The notes: generated by a model not told the origin, from the sequence alone. DNA of 9,960 nucleotides from Archaeoglobaceae archaeon (GCA_027066965.1 JAMOMT010000101.1:1-9960), one strand, 5' to 3'; counted from the first letter of the stretch, positions 1-7,881 are shown. Program-made: numbers and translations.

Positions 1-2852
1 GGCAGGTAAGCTCTTGAAAAGTTTAGTAACCCGTCGAGCAGGAGCATTACGCAGTCTTCGTCTCCATCGCAGTTCCTCCTCTTCGCAGCGTGGAAGTAGG
101 GGTGAGCGTACCCAGCTAAGACATCCGCAAATCCAATTATTCTCCCGAGAACGCCGGCTGAAGTGTGAGGAGCCAATCCTATAACGAGGTGACCTATCAG
201 GTCCTCCGGCTTCTTCACGTTGTAGAACGGTTCGAGACCGTAGAACCTCACAAGCAGGTCGTCTATGAAGTTCGCAACTCTGACAAGGTACTCCGCAGCA
301 TTCTTAGCCAGTATCACGTCCTGGGGCTTGAGCTCCACTATCTGATCTTCGCTTTTCAATTCGTTACCTTTCCAGTCGTGCTCGTAGCCGAGCTCCCTCA
401 GCTTTTCCACGCTGACGCCAATCTCTCTTGGCCTGAAGTGCGTGATTGGAACATCCGTCATGTCGTACCTGATCGTACCGTCCTTGAACACGTACACTCC
501 GTGTTTGGCTCTAAGGATTCCCTTTTCCAGTCTTTCTGGCATCTTTAGCTTGGAGGTCATCCCCATTACGCCCTTTATCGTGGAGAAAGTGTCTCTTTCC
601 CCCAGCCTTTCGAGGGCTTTTTCATAGAGCTCCCTGATGTTTACCTCCCTCTTCGAGTAGGCTGTCGTTTCTCCACCGCACCTCGGACACTTCTCACTTC
701 CTACCTTTATCCTGCACCTCGGGCAGTAGTAAACCTGCTCTGTCAAACCTCCACACTCGCACTTCAGCCAGAAAGTCTCCTTTCCGCACTTCTTGCACTT
801 TCTCATCGCTACCTCTACAGTTATGATTCCCTTCGCTGAGTTGTAGCTTGAAGTGTAGTTTACTGCATTTTTGATATCTCTCGTCTTTCCTCCCGCCTGA
901 CCGAGTGGGAAGAGTATGTGAGGTGGTGGACTCATCTTTCTCTCTTTCGCTTTCTCCGGTCGGCCCATCCTCGCTCCTATTCTCCAAGGTGAGCGAGCTC
1001 TCACATCCAAGCCTGAGAGCTTTTTAACGAGCTCGAGTGCTGAAGGGACTGAGGAGGTTGTTACCTCTCCTCTCTTCCTCAGCTGCTCGTCCAAGCCTAA
1101 GCATCTCGCTAAGACCTTCCACCTTTCTATGACTATCCTGCCGTCCCTGACCTTGTGTTGAACCAGAAGCTTTTCCAGTATTTCCTTCCCCCTCTTTCCC
1201 CTCTCATCGAGTTTCAACGTTAGAATTTCGATTTTTCCTTCCACCTTTCCACACTCACTTATCCAGTCTCTCAGGAAGAGGACTTCCTCACAGCTAACGT
1301 CGTGCCAGAGGTAAGTGTACTCTGGATGGAGAGGAACACCGTAGTCCTCACAGAGCTTTAAAGCCGTTTCCTCGTCTATTTTCTCCTTTAAGTACTTGGA
1401 GGGAACCCCTCTTTCCTCGCACTCCTGAGCCCACCACTCGTAGACGAAGGGAGATGGCAAGAGGGGGTGGTTATTCTCTAGGAAGTCGCCGAAGTTTATC
1501 AGGATCTCGCCCATGTCGAGTATGACTTCCACTTCATCTTTCAGCGCGAGAGCCTCGTTAAAGCTGTCAACTCTCAGCACATCTCCGTTCTTCAACCTTA
1601 CAGTCGGCCCCTCTATACTCGTTACCGGCACGACGCTCCCAGCTTTTCCCGGTCTTTCGACCTTGAGTTGCGTTCCTATAGCTATGAAGGAGTCAGCTAT
1701 CACCATGGTTGCAGGGTTTATGCCGACCGTTGCAAAGCCTGAGTTTCTCGCCCTACCGTATCGAAGTCTGAAACCGCCCTTTCTTGAAGGGTGACAAAAA
1801 ACAGGCCTTCCAGCAACTATATCCGAGAGATACTTGTCCTTCGGCTTTACGGGCTCACTTTCCGTTCCATCTGAACCATTGCCCTCCCTCTCTTCGTTTT
1901 CCTCATCACTATTGACCTTTTCATCATCTCCTACAGCCTTCCCCTCTTTGAGTTCTATCAGTCTGTCAAGCCACTCCCACCCATCTATTGAGAGGCTGTC
2001 GACCAGCTTCTTCAGCTTTGGAGCTTTCAAAGCTATGCCTTCAGCTATTACGAGGCACATTCCACCCCTAACTCTGTTCGTCTCGACCCTCGGCAAGTTC
2101 CTATAACCAGAAACCTCTGCATCTTCGGTTGGCTCTCCGTCTATACATACGGGACAGTTCGATACTATCAGCTTGATCTCCTCGTCGCTCGGCAAATACT
2201 GAAGGTTTGCTACTTTCTTGTAGAGGGGAATTTCCTCACAGTACCTAAGAATCTCCTGCTCCGTAGGCTTGTACCTCGAAAGGCCAAGCTTCCTCCTGAC
2301 TAAATCACCGACCAAAACTGATATTACCTGAGCAGTCCCGCCAGCACTTCTTATCGGTCCAGCGTAGTATATCTTGAGGAATTCACTTCCATCGTCGTTT
2401 TTCTCTATCTTCACCTTCGCTATGCCTTCTATTGGAGCAGCAACGACTCCTTCGGTGAGTATCGCAACGGCACTCCTTACAGCGAGGTCTATTGCCTGAA
2501 GTCTCTCGAACTTCCCGAACTTACCATCGACTATCTCCTCGGCAATCTTGAAGCAGACTTTCTCCCTGCTCAGACCCTCCTTTTCGAGTTCGACTATTCT
2601 CTCGGCTATTCCCTCAAGGTGCAATAGCCTCTCAACTCTCTCAGCCATGTTCCTCGCTATCGGGATCTCGACTTCGAGACTCGGATCTAGGCCCTTGCTC
2701 CTCGCCTTCCTGGCAATTTCGTAAACTTTCTCAACCTCTTTTAGGAGATTATCGTGATACTTTCTTACTTCTTCAAGTAAAACTACCTTTCTCCTGTCAG
2801 CCACAGATTCTTCATCGAACAGCGGGAAAAACCTGTCGAGCGTAACGACCAT
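1..2852 (-). CDS. polC: DNA polymerase II (PolD) large subunit DP2, 3'-truncated by window edge
   Basis: This is the catalytic subunit of the archaeal two-subunit replicative polymerase PolD; its partner DP1, the 3'-5' exonuclease subunit, is not in the window. The reading frame is open from 2852 to base 1, giving 950 codons, and continues off the left edge. Family landmarks in order are the N-terminal helical segment with SLEVEIPIARNMAERVE (about residues 45-62), YYAGPIRSAGGTAQ (about 160-175), AGRPVFCHPSRKGGFRLRYG (about 340-360), a Cys-rich zinc region with CKKCG, CECGG, CPRC and CPRCGGE (about 683-728), and HPYFHAAKRRNCDGDED. In the last motif D929 and D931 match the catalytic aspartates of the family. 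An acidic Glu/Asp/Ser/Gly-rich linker (about 309-331) interrupts the conserved part and is expected to be variable. ATG 2852 is preceded in frame by GTG 2855, with an in-frame stop about 20 codons further up. There is no Shine-Dalgarno site, and a promoter sits at leaderless spacing. No intein is present in the visible part. The identification is secure; the exact start is not. Confidence 0.97.
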   Translation of the reverse strand, partial: MVVTLDRFFPLFDEESVADRRKVVLLEEVRKYHDNLLKEVEKVYEIARKARSKGLDPSLEVEIPIARNMAERVERLLHLEGIAERIVELEKEGLSREKVCFKIAEEIVDGKFGKFERLQAIDLAVRSAVAILTEGVVAAPIEGIAKVKIEKNDDGSEFLKIYYAGPIRSAGGTAQVISVLVGDLVRRKLGLSRYKPTEQEILRYCEEIPLYKKVANLQYLPSDEEIKLIVSNCPVCIDGEPTEDAEVSGYRNLPRVETNRVRGGMCLVIAEGIALKAPKLKKLVDSLSIDGWEWLDRLIELKEGKAVGDDEKVNSDEENEEREGNGSDGTESEPVKPKDKYLSDIVAGRPVFCHPSRKGGFRLRYGRARNSGFATVGINPATMVIADSFIAIGTQLKVERPGKAGSVVPVTSIEGPTVRLKNGDVLRVDSFNEALALKDEVEVILDMGEILINFGDFLENNHPLLPSPFVYEWWAQECEERGVPSKYLKEKIDEETALKLCEDYGVPLHPEYTYLWHDVSCEEVLFLRDWISECGKVEGKIEILTLKLDERGKRGKEILEKLLVQHKVRDGRIVIERWKVLARCLGLDEQLRKRGEVTTSSVPSALELVKKLSGLDVRARSPWRIGARMGRPEKAKERKMSPPPHILFPLGQAGGKTRDIKNAVNYTSSYNSAKGIITVEVAMRKCKKCGKETFWLKCECGGLTEQVYYCPRCRIKVGSEKCPRCGGETTAYSKREVNIRELYEKALERLGERDTFSTIKGVMGMTSKLKMPERLEKGILRAKHGVYVFKDGTIRYDMTDVPITHFRPREIGVSVEKLRELGYEHDWKGNELKSEDQIVELKPQDVILAKNAAEYLVRVANFIDDLLVRFYGLEPFYNVKKPEDLIGHLVIGLAPHTSAGVLGRIIGFADVLAGYAHPYFHAAKRRNCDGDEDCVMLLLDGLLNFSRAYL

Positions 2853-2875
2853 CACTGGTGGTGGTTGTTCGGAGA

Positions 2876-2890
2876 GGTTAAGGCTTTTGG
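2876..2890 (-). promoter_or_regulatory. Predicted BRE/TATA promoter of DP2 (leaderless)
   Basis: Read on the minus strand the element is CCAAAAGCCTTAACC, a purine-rich BRE followed by a weak TATA core. The core centre lies about 26 bp upstream of the GTG 2855/ATG 2852 starts, so transcription should begin at or next to the start codon. It closely resembles CCAAAAGCTTAAATT in front of the FBP gene at nearly the same distance. No Shine-Dalgarno sequence lies before the start, which fits a leaderless mRNA. The call rests on pattern and spacing only. Confidence 0.5.
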
Positions 2891-2999
2891 TTTTGCGTAC
2901 TTTTTAGTAGTTAATTTTGATCAAGTTTTAGTTTTTTACTCTTCGTCTTAGATTTAGTTCCAGATTACTCGAAATCTAGCGGCTGACAAAAGGCCGAGA

Positions 3000-3024
3000 C
3001 AAAACTCAAAAGAAGGGAAAATAT
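3000..3024 (-). terminator. T-rich terminator candidate after reverse gyrase
   Basis: Directly after the reverse gyrase TAG the minus strand carries three T-rich runs (ATATTTTCCC, CTTCTTTTGA, GTTTTG). Archaeal RNA polymerase commonly terminates at such oligo-T tracts without a strong hairpin. A short CGGC/GCCG pairing lies just beyond, but it is only four base pairs. The remainder of the 2853-3024 spacer holds the DP2 promoter and no ORF that I can support. Confidence 0.4.
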
Positions 3025-6000
3025 CTATGTCTTAAGGCTTATGCTCTTTATCTCCTCATAAAGCTCCCTCAGGACATCCATATAGTCGATCTCTCCCCTT
3101 TCAACAGCGTCCATTTTCTCTTCGAGCTTTCTTGTCCTCTCCTCGCTTACGAACTCCGAGTAGTTGCTTGACAGGTAGTCGTAAACTTCTATTCCCTTCT
3201 TAGTCGGAATGAGCTTTCCGTTCTTCTCCACTATGTACCCTCTCTGGAAGAGCTTGTCTATTATCGTGGAGTAAGTTGAAGGTCTTCCTATTCTTCTTTC
3301 CCTCATCATCTGAATTACTTCAGACTGAGTGAGCAGAGGTTTGGAGGGTACGAGCCTGACCTCTCCTTCGAGTTCAGCCTCTCCTTCTGGCAGTGGGTCT
3401 CTCACTTTCACAGCTCTGTAAAGCTCGTAAGCTCTTCCCTCAGCCTTAACGACCCTCTCTTCTCTTAATTCTACGCTCTTGCTTTCGTTCAGGAGAAGCT
3501 TTACGTCGTAAACTTCAACGATAACTCTATAGTTCTTACACTGGCTCGCCATAAACCTCCTGAAAATCAGGTCGTAGAGAGCGAAGTGTCTCCATGTCAT
3601 GCCCTCTGCCATTATAACTCCTTCCTGAATCAGCCTCCTCAACGTATCTCTGTCAACAGGCCTCGTCGGCCTTATGCACTCGTGAGCACCTTCAGCGTAC
3701 CACTCTCTTGCTTGGAAGTCCTCTCCGAGCCACTCTCTCGCCACTCTCCACCCAGCCTCGCTAACTCTCGTCGAGTCCGTTCTGTGGTACGTTATCAGAC
3801 CGCTCTCGAACAACTCTTGGGCTATTCTCATGGCCTCAGCAGCACCCATTCTGAGAATGGAGTTCGCGTCTCTCAGCATCGTATCTGTGGTGTAGGGCGG
3901 GAGAGGTACCCTTTCCTCTTCTTTCCTCTCGACGAGTCTCACTATCGCCTTCAACCTGAGCTCTCCAGTTTCTACGTCATAGCCCTCCAAGTCCTCAACG
4001 CTTATCCCGAGTTCCCTGACGAATAGAACCTTCTTTTTCTTCCTGTGCTCCTCGTACCTCTCGATTATCCAGCCGAGAACGGGCGTCTGAGCTCTTCCTG
4101 CTGAGAGGTTTTTTGAGCCAAATACTTTCCAGAGCTTCTGACTGAGCTCGAACCCTATCCACCTGTCCTCAACTCTCCTCACGATCTGTGCTTTTACTAG
4201 GTCTCTGTCAACGTTCCTTAGGTTGTTTAGAGCGTTCACGACTGCTTTGGGCGTTATCTCGTGGAATTCCGCTCTCTTTATTTCTCCGCAGCTCGAGAGT
4301 AAGCAGGACAGATCCCAGGCAATCTTCTCCCCCTCGCTGTCTGGATCTGTTCCTATTATGACCACTCCAGCATCGTGAGCGAGTTTTCTGAGAGAGCTAA
4401 TTCTAAGAGCGGAGTCGTCTAAATCCTCTCCACCACACTTCGGGCACTTCTCAGCGTCGCTCGTGAATTGATAGCCACAGTTTCTACACCTCTTTATCGA
4501 GGAGTAAACAGGAACGAAGATGTCTGCATTCACCCTCACGCCGTGGAAACCTTCCTCCGTCGTTAAGTCCGTAACGTGGCCAAGGCTTGCGGAAACCGAG
4601 AGCACGTACGGGGCAGCAGGCACTTCATAGGCTATTATACCTTCCATCGCCTTAACGCTCGGTCTTCCGAAGAAACGGGATATCTGCTTCGCCTTCGTCG
4701 GGCTTTCGACTATGAAGAGAGCAGGTCTTATTACGTCCGTGACTCCTTTCCTCAGCTTCCTTCTACTCTCGTCTATCTCCTCTTTCAGCCTCTCGAAGTC
4801 CACCTCGTTCAGGCTTTTAAACTCCACGTCGAAGTGCTTTGCTCTTTCCACGAAAGCTCTTCTAATGCACTCGTCGCCCTCGAGCAAAAACGAGGCACCC
4901 TTCGTTATCCCACCCGCAAAGAGCCTTGAAGTTCTGCCAGATCCCTGAATGTATGTCCTCAAGTCTGGAAAGATGACCTCTCCCCTTCTGAAGCAAACGT
5001 CCTTCGTGCTGACTTCCACTTCTCCGGCTATCAGCTCTTTTAGCTTCTCTTTGCTTTCCTCCTCGCTCATTTCTTCGGGTAGTCCGAAAACGATTTTGAG
5101 AACTCTCAGCATCCTCGGCGAGACCGAATCGATGTCCTCAACCCTTACAGTGAACGTTGGAGCACCGACGAAGATAGCGAACCTTATTCTCTCGGGTAGG
5201 TCGAGCCCCCTTACGAGAGTGCCGTAGTAGTAAGAAGTTCCAACAAGATAATCGAGCTCACCTTTCTCAAATCCCTCGTAAGCTTTCTCCTTTCCACTCC
5301 CTGAAACGAGCCCTATCCTGAATTCGTCTCTGAGCTCTGAGTAAAGTCTTTCCGCTTCCTCTACGCTCCTCGCATACACTATTCCTCCAGCACCCATTCT
5401 CCTCATTATCTGCTTGACAATTTCCGTGTCCTCTCTCTCCACCAGAACGTCTTCCACGTTTCTGAGGGTGTGGTGAGAAGAACCAACGTCAAAGTTTAGA
5501 AGTTCTCTGAACAGCCTGACTTTCTCTCCTTTCTTCGCAGTTGCCGTGGAAACCATCAGCACCCCTCTCGCCTCACCCCTCCACTCTCCGTCGACGAACC
5601 TGAATCCGAGGAGCTGCAGAATTCTCTCGACGTTTCTCGAGGCCTTGAGTATCGAGTCGACGTCGTCCACGAACACGAAGCTGTAACAGCACCTGAGGCG
5701 GAAAAAGTTCCTAGCAAGGAACTGGGAGGTCGTTATGAGTATTGAATCTTCTCTCCTCTCCAGCTTTTCGAAGAACTTCTCTTTTTCGCTCTTTTTCATC
5801 CGGCTCCTGTAGTGTAAGACGAGAATTCCTTCTCCTCCCTCTAGAGTTCTGTACTTTATCCCTGCTCTGTCGCACAGTTCTAGGAGCCTCCTGTAGCTCT
5901 GTTCGGCCAGCAAGGAAGTCGGGAATATCAGGTAGCACCTCTTCCCAGCCGAAGCCAGAAAGGCTGACATAGCTAAGCCAAACGTTGTTTTCCCAACTCC

Positions 6001-6243
6001 TGTTGGAGCGACTGCTGCAAAGCTTTCCCCGGCGAGAATTCTCCTCGCCCACATCTTCTGGAGGGAGGTCGGTTCTCCCACAACTCTCCTGAAGAAGTCC
6101 AGAAACTCCTCTACCCTGCGATCGACGTTGAACCTGCAGAGGTCAATCTTCTTCCTAAGACACACTCCCCGTTCAATTTCCTCCGACGTGAGTTCAAGCC
6201 CGCACTGCGGGCACAGTTTTCTGTAAACGACAATCGGCTCCAC
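3025..6243 (-). CDS. rgy: Reverse gyrase (helicase-topoisomerase IA fusion)
   Basis: An ATP-dependent topoisomerase that introduces positive supercoils, found essentially in hyperthermophiles. Numbering is from GTG 6243 (1072 aa). An N-terminal zinc finger (C11, C14, C28, C36) precedes a SF2 helicase-like half with Walker A APTGVGKT (79-86), DDVD (193-196), VSTAT (231-235) and QGSGRTSR (433-440). The topoisomerase IA half begins at ALFIVESPTKAK (about 508) with toprim residues E513 and DPDSEGE (633-639). A second zinc finger (C586, C589, C600, C603) lies inside the toprim region, and the catalytic tyrosine is Y819 in GLITYHRTDSTR. The toprim acidic residues, tyrosine and Walker motifs are intact, so it should be active. 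No intein is present. The frame extends to GTG 6315 (1096 aa, AGGTGA three bases upstream). I prefer GTG 6243 because the N-terminus then starts at MEPIVVYRKLCPQCG, like the remembered A. fulgidus protein, and GGTGAG stands four bases before it. It lies just downstream of the membrane protein gene and may be cotranscribed. Confidence 0.97.
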   Translation of the reverse strand: MEPIVVYRKLCPQCGLELTSEEIERGVCLRKKIDLCRFNVDRRVEEFLDFFRRVVGEPTSLQKMWARRILAGESFAAVAPTGVGKTTFGLAMSAFLASAGKRCYLIFPTSLLAEQSYRRLLELCDRAGIKYRTLEGGEGILVLHYRSRMKKSEKEKFFEKLERREDSILITTSQFLARNFFRLRCCYSFVFVDDVDSILKASRNVERILQLLGFRFVDGEWRGEARGVLMVSTATAKKGEKVRLFRELLNFDVGSSHHTLRNVEDVLVEREDTEIVKQIMRRMGAGGIVYARSVEEAERLYSELRDEFRIGLVSGSGKEKAYEGFEKGELDYLVGTSYYYGTLVRGLDLPERIRFAIFVGAPTFTVRVEDIDSVSPRMLRVLKIVFGLPEEMSEEESKEKLKELIAGEVEVSTKDVCFRRGEVIFPDLRTYIQGSGRTSRLFAGGITKGASFLLEGDECIRRAFVERAKHFDVEFKSLNEVDFERLKEEIDESRRKLRKGVTDVIRPALFIVESPTKAKQISRFFGRPSVKAMEGIIAYEVPAAPYVLSVSASLGHVTDLTTEEGFHGVRVNADIFVPVYSSIKRCRNCGYQFTSDAEKCPKCGGEDLDDSALRISSLRKLAHDAGVVIIGTDPDSEGEKIAWDLSCLLSSCGEIKRAEFHEITPKAVVNALNNLRNVDRDLVKAQIVRRVEDRWIGFELSQKLWKVFGSKNLSAGRAQTPVLGWIIERYEEHRKKKKVLFVRELGISVEDLEGYDVETGELRLKAIVRLVERKEEERVPLPPYTTDTMLRDANSILRMGAAEAMRIAQELFESGLITYHRTDSTRVSEAGWRVAREWLGEDFQAREWYAEGAHECIRPTRPVDRDTLRRLIQEGVIMAEGMTWRHFALYDLIFRRFMASQCKNYRVIVEVYDVKLLLNESKSVELREERVVKAEGRAYELYRAVKVRDPLPEGEAELEGEVRLVPSKPLLTQSEVIQMMRERRIGRPSTYSTIIDKLFQRGYIVEKNGKLIPTKKGIEVYDYLSSNYSEFVSEERTRKLEEKMDAVERGEIDYMDVLRELYEEIKSISLKT

Positions 6244-6265
6244 GGAACTCACCGTCGTCGCATGA

Positions 6266-6282
6266 CATTTTTGCTTTTTCGC
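6266..6282 (-). promoter_or_regulatory. Weak internal promoter candidate for reverse gyrase
   Basis: The minus strand reads GCGAAAAAGCAAAAATG, an A-rich BRE-like run followed by an AT core whose centre is about 26 bp upstream of GTG 6243. The spacing matches the other leaderless-type promoters in this window. The core CAAAAATG is a poor TATA box, and the stretch could equally be coding sequence if translation starts at GTG 6315. Confidence 0.25.
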
Positions 6283-6333
6283 CCACTCTTTCGGCTGGGT
6301 GTCGCCCCCACTCACTTTTCACCTGTACACTTT

Positions 6334-7002
6334 TTACATCTTTTTCAACCCGTCGAAGGGCATGAACGGCCTAGCGACCTCGTATATCTTGTAGAGAATG
6401 TAGAGAAGTATCGCGGACGAGATGGCGTCAAGCGAGAAGTGTACTTTTGGGTATTTGACGAAGAGACAGGAAAGGCCCGTTATGTATACGACGAAAAAAG
6501 TGCAGGATATCACGCTCTCGTGGGACTCAAAGTCGAAGTAAGTGGACATCTTCCTGACGAGGAGGTATAGGTAGAGCGTTAACCAGAAAACGGCTATGGC
6601 TATGAAGGCCATTACGAGCGAAGCTTCAGAGGGGAAGGCTTTGAATGGTAGCTTTTCACCCATCAGCACTGCGATGCAGCCGTAAACGAGACCATCCCTG
6701 AACTTTGAACCCTCGAGTTTTTCAAGCTTGGTGTAGTTCATCAGGTAAACTGAGGCTACGAGCAGAATTAGGACGAGGACTATCTCAACGTAAACTACCG
6801 TTCCCCAGAGGTAGTGAACGATCCCGTGAATAAAAAAACCGAAGTCGGAAATTAAATAAAAGGTAACGATCGCTTTGAGGTAGTCGTCGTGCCTTTCGAG
6901 TTCGTAACTCGGGCGAGTTGAGAATCCGAGCAACCCTGCTAACACGGCCACGAAGCTAAACCAGTAGAGTACGATGTACGAGGGATCTGGAGTTTTTATC
7001 AT
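6334..7002 (-). CDS. Seven-helix integral membrane protein, function unknown
   Basis: A 222-residue hydrophobic protein that I do not recognise as a named family. Candidate membrane helices are at about residues 8-27, 42-64, 68-89, 102-116 (short and weak), 127-149, 162-182 and 189-209. The loops after helices 1, 3 and 5 and the C-terminal tail hold most of the Lys/Arg. The positive-inside rule then puts the N-terminus outside and the C-terminus in the cytoplasm. There is no obvious signal peptide, soluble domain, catalytic motif or metal site. Its ATG directly follows the TGA of the KaiC-like gene (TGAATG). An AGGAGGT site at 7013-7019 inside that gene lies ten bases upstream, so the two are almost certainly translationally coupled. 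Reverse gyrase follows closely. The context suggests a membrane sensor or anchor for the ATPase, which is an inference from gene order only. Confidence 0.85.
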   Translation of the reverse strand: MIKTPDPSYIVLYWFSFVAVLAGLLGFSTRPSYELERHDDYLKAIVTFYLISDFGFFIHGIVHYLWGTVVYVEIVLVLILLVASVYLMNYTKLEKLEGSKFRDGLVYGCIAVLMGEKLPFKAFPSEASLVMAFIAIAVFWLTLYLYLLVRKMSTYFDFESHESVISCTFFVVYITGLSCLFVKYPKVHFSLDAISSAILLYILYKIYEVARPFMPFDGLKKM

Positions 7003-7743
7003 TCAGCTGTAGACCTCCTCTCCCGGATGCACGGTTATGCCGTTGTTATCTATGACGAAGTGGTGTGTCTTCTTGCTGTGGTTGCTACCTCTCATTTTGT
7101 ATATTTCCAAACTCCTCGTCCTCATATTTTCAGACTTCACATAGTACAGGACTATCGTACCCTCCGTGACGAAGTTTTCGACTCCGAACCGGCTTATGGC
7201 TCCGTTTTCTATAACCTCACACGTCAGGATCGAGGTGAGACCGAGGACTTCGAGAGTAGTTGATATCTTGAGCAGCTCAACTCTGAACTTTGCAGGATCT
7301 TGGATTGCAAATCCTATTGAAGTGGTGGAGTCGAGTGCGCACCTTAGAGCACCTATCTCGTCCTGAATCGTTATAACGTTGTCTATCAGAGACCTCGTGT
7401 CGAAAGGCCTTATGTCGACGTACTTCTCGTCAGTTGGCAATCCAATCTTCGTTGATGTCGCGTCAACTATAGCAAGCATATTCTCCTCCTCGTACTTCTC
7501 TATGTCCCAGTTAAACGTGGAAAAGTGCTCTCTCAAATGTTGGGGTCTTTCCTCAGTCGCTATGAATATTCCCGGCTCTCTGTACTGTTCTATTCCGTTC
7601 AGCAGGAACTGCATCGCGAATATAGTCTTCCCCGAACCGGATGTTCCCGTAACCAGATAGGATCTATCCCTTATCAACCCCCCATCACACAACTCATCGA
7701 ATCCCGGAATTCCTGTCGGAACTCTTTCGAGTTTTATTACCAT
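7003..7743 (-). CDS. KaiC/RadA-like RecA-superfamily ATPase, single domain
   Basis: A 246-residue cytoplasmic ATPase of the archaeal KaiC-like group. It opens with the family signature VPTGIPGFDELCDGGL (residues 8-23), then Walker A GTSGSGKT (33-40). A tandem glutamate pair, E64-E65 in ATEERP, matches the catalytic pair of KaiC. The Walker B strand is CALDST, with D138. The C-terminal KMRGSNHSKKTHHF stretch is the usual KaiC-family segment contacting the neighbouring subunit's nucleotide, so a hexameric ring is likely. Cyanobacterial KaiC has two such domains; this protein has one and no DNA-binding domain, so it is neither a clock KaiC nor RadA recombinase. The start is ATG 7743 because AGGTGA (7749-7754) lies five bases upstream; the frame extends to GTG 7779, but the extra 12 residues have no such site. 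The stop codon touches the membrane protein start. A signalling role is inferred from the family. Confidence 0.9.
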   Translation of the reverse strand: MVIKLERVPTGIPGFDELCDGGLIRDRSYLVTGTSGSGKTIFAMQFLLNGIEQYREPGIFIATEERPQHLREHFSTFNWDIEKYEEENMLAIVDATSTKIGLPTDEKYVDIRPFDTRSLIDNVITIQDEIGALRCALDSTTSIGFAIQDPAKFRVELLKISTTLEVLGLTSILTCEVIENGAISRFGVENFVTEGTIVLYYVKSENMRTRSLEIYKMRGSNHSKKTHHFVIDNNGITVHPGEEVYS

Positions 7744-7748
7744 ACACA

Positions 7749-7754
7749 TCACCT
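7749..7754 (-). promoter_or_regulatory. Shine-Dalgarno site of the KaiC-like gene
   Basis: AGGTGA on the minus strand, extended to GAGGTGATG, ends five bases before ATG 7743. It decides this start over the more distal in-frame GTG at 7779. Confidence 0.75.
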
Positions 7755-7792
7755 CGTAAATACGAATCCTAACACACACTCGCGTGAGTTTC

Positions 7793-7826
7793 CCCGGGTT
7801 CTTTCCAACCGCCTAAACCCGGGTTT
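7793..7826 (-). repeat. CCCGGG-centred palindrome with a second half-copy, possible operator
   Basis: A perfect 12-bp palindrome AAACCCGGGTTT lies at 7815-7826. A second copy of its core, CCCGGGTT, lies at 7793-7800, with centres 25 bp apart. Both sit in the untranslated stretch upstream of the KaiC-like gene. On the minus strand the palindrome directly follows an AATTAAAA run (about 7824-7831) that could act as a TATA box for that gene. A dimeric repressor site is a reasonable reading, but no regulator can be assigned. A separate short ACTC/GAGT pairing lies at 7778-7789. Confidence 0.4.
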
Positions 7827-7881
7827 TAATTCTTGACACCCACCCATCACCCTCTCAAACGACTTTGAACTACTCCTCAGA

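Noticed and set aside
165..548. Plus-strand open frames within 165-627 and 1513-2106 opposite DP2
   Set aside because: They are antisense shadows of the DP2 gene, whose continuous conserved protein explains the region. They lack promoters, Shine-Dalgarno sites and recognisable domains.
694..987. Minus-strand 97-codon frame
   Set aside because: It is an out-of-frame reading of the DP2 zinc-binding region, with low-complexity charged composition and no start signals.
3586..5227. Several plus-strand frames across reverse gyrase
   Set aside because: All are antisense to conserved reverse gyrase motifs. Their Ser/Leu-rich composition is typical of the reverse complement of Glu/Arg/Lys-rich coding sequence.
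7003..7743. KaiC-like ATPase read as a RadA recombinase or circadian clock KaiC
   Set aside because: It has one KaiC-type domain with an E-E catalytic pair, no N-terminal helix-hairpin-helix domain of RadA, no second KaiC domain, and no KaiB or KaiA nearby.
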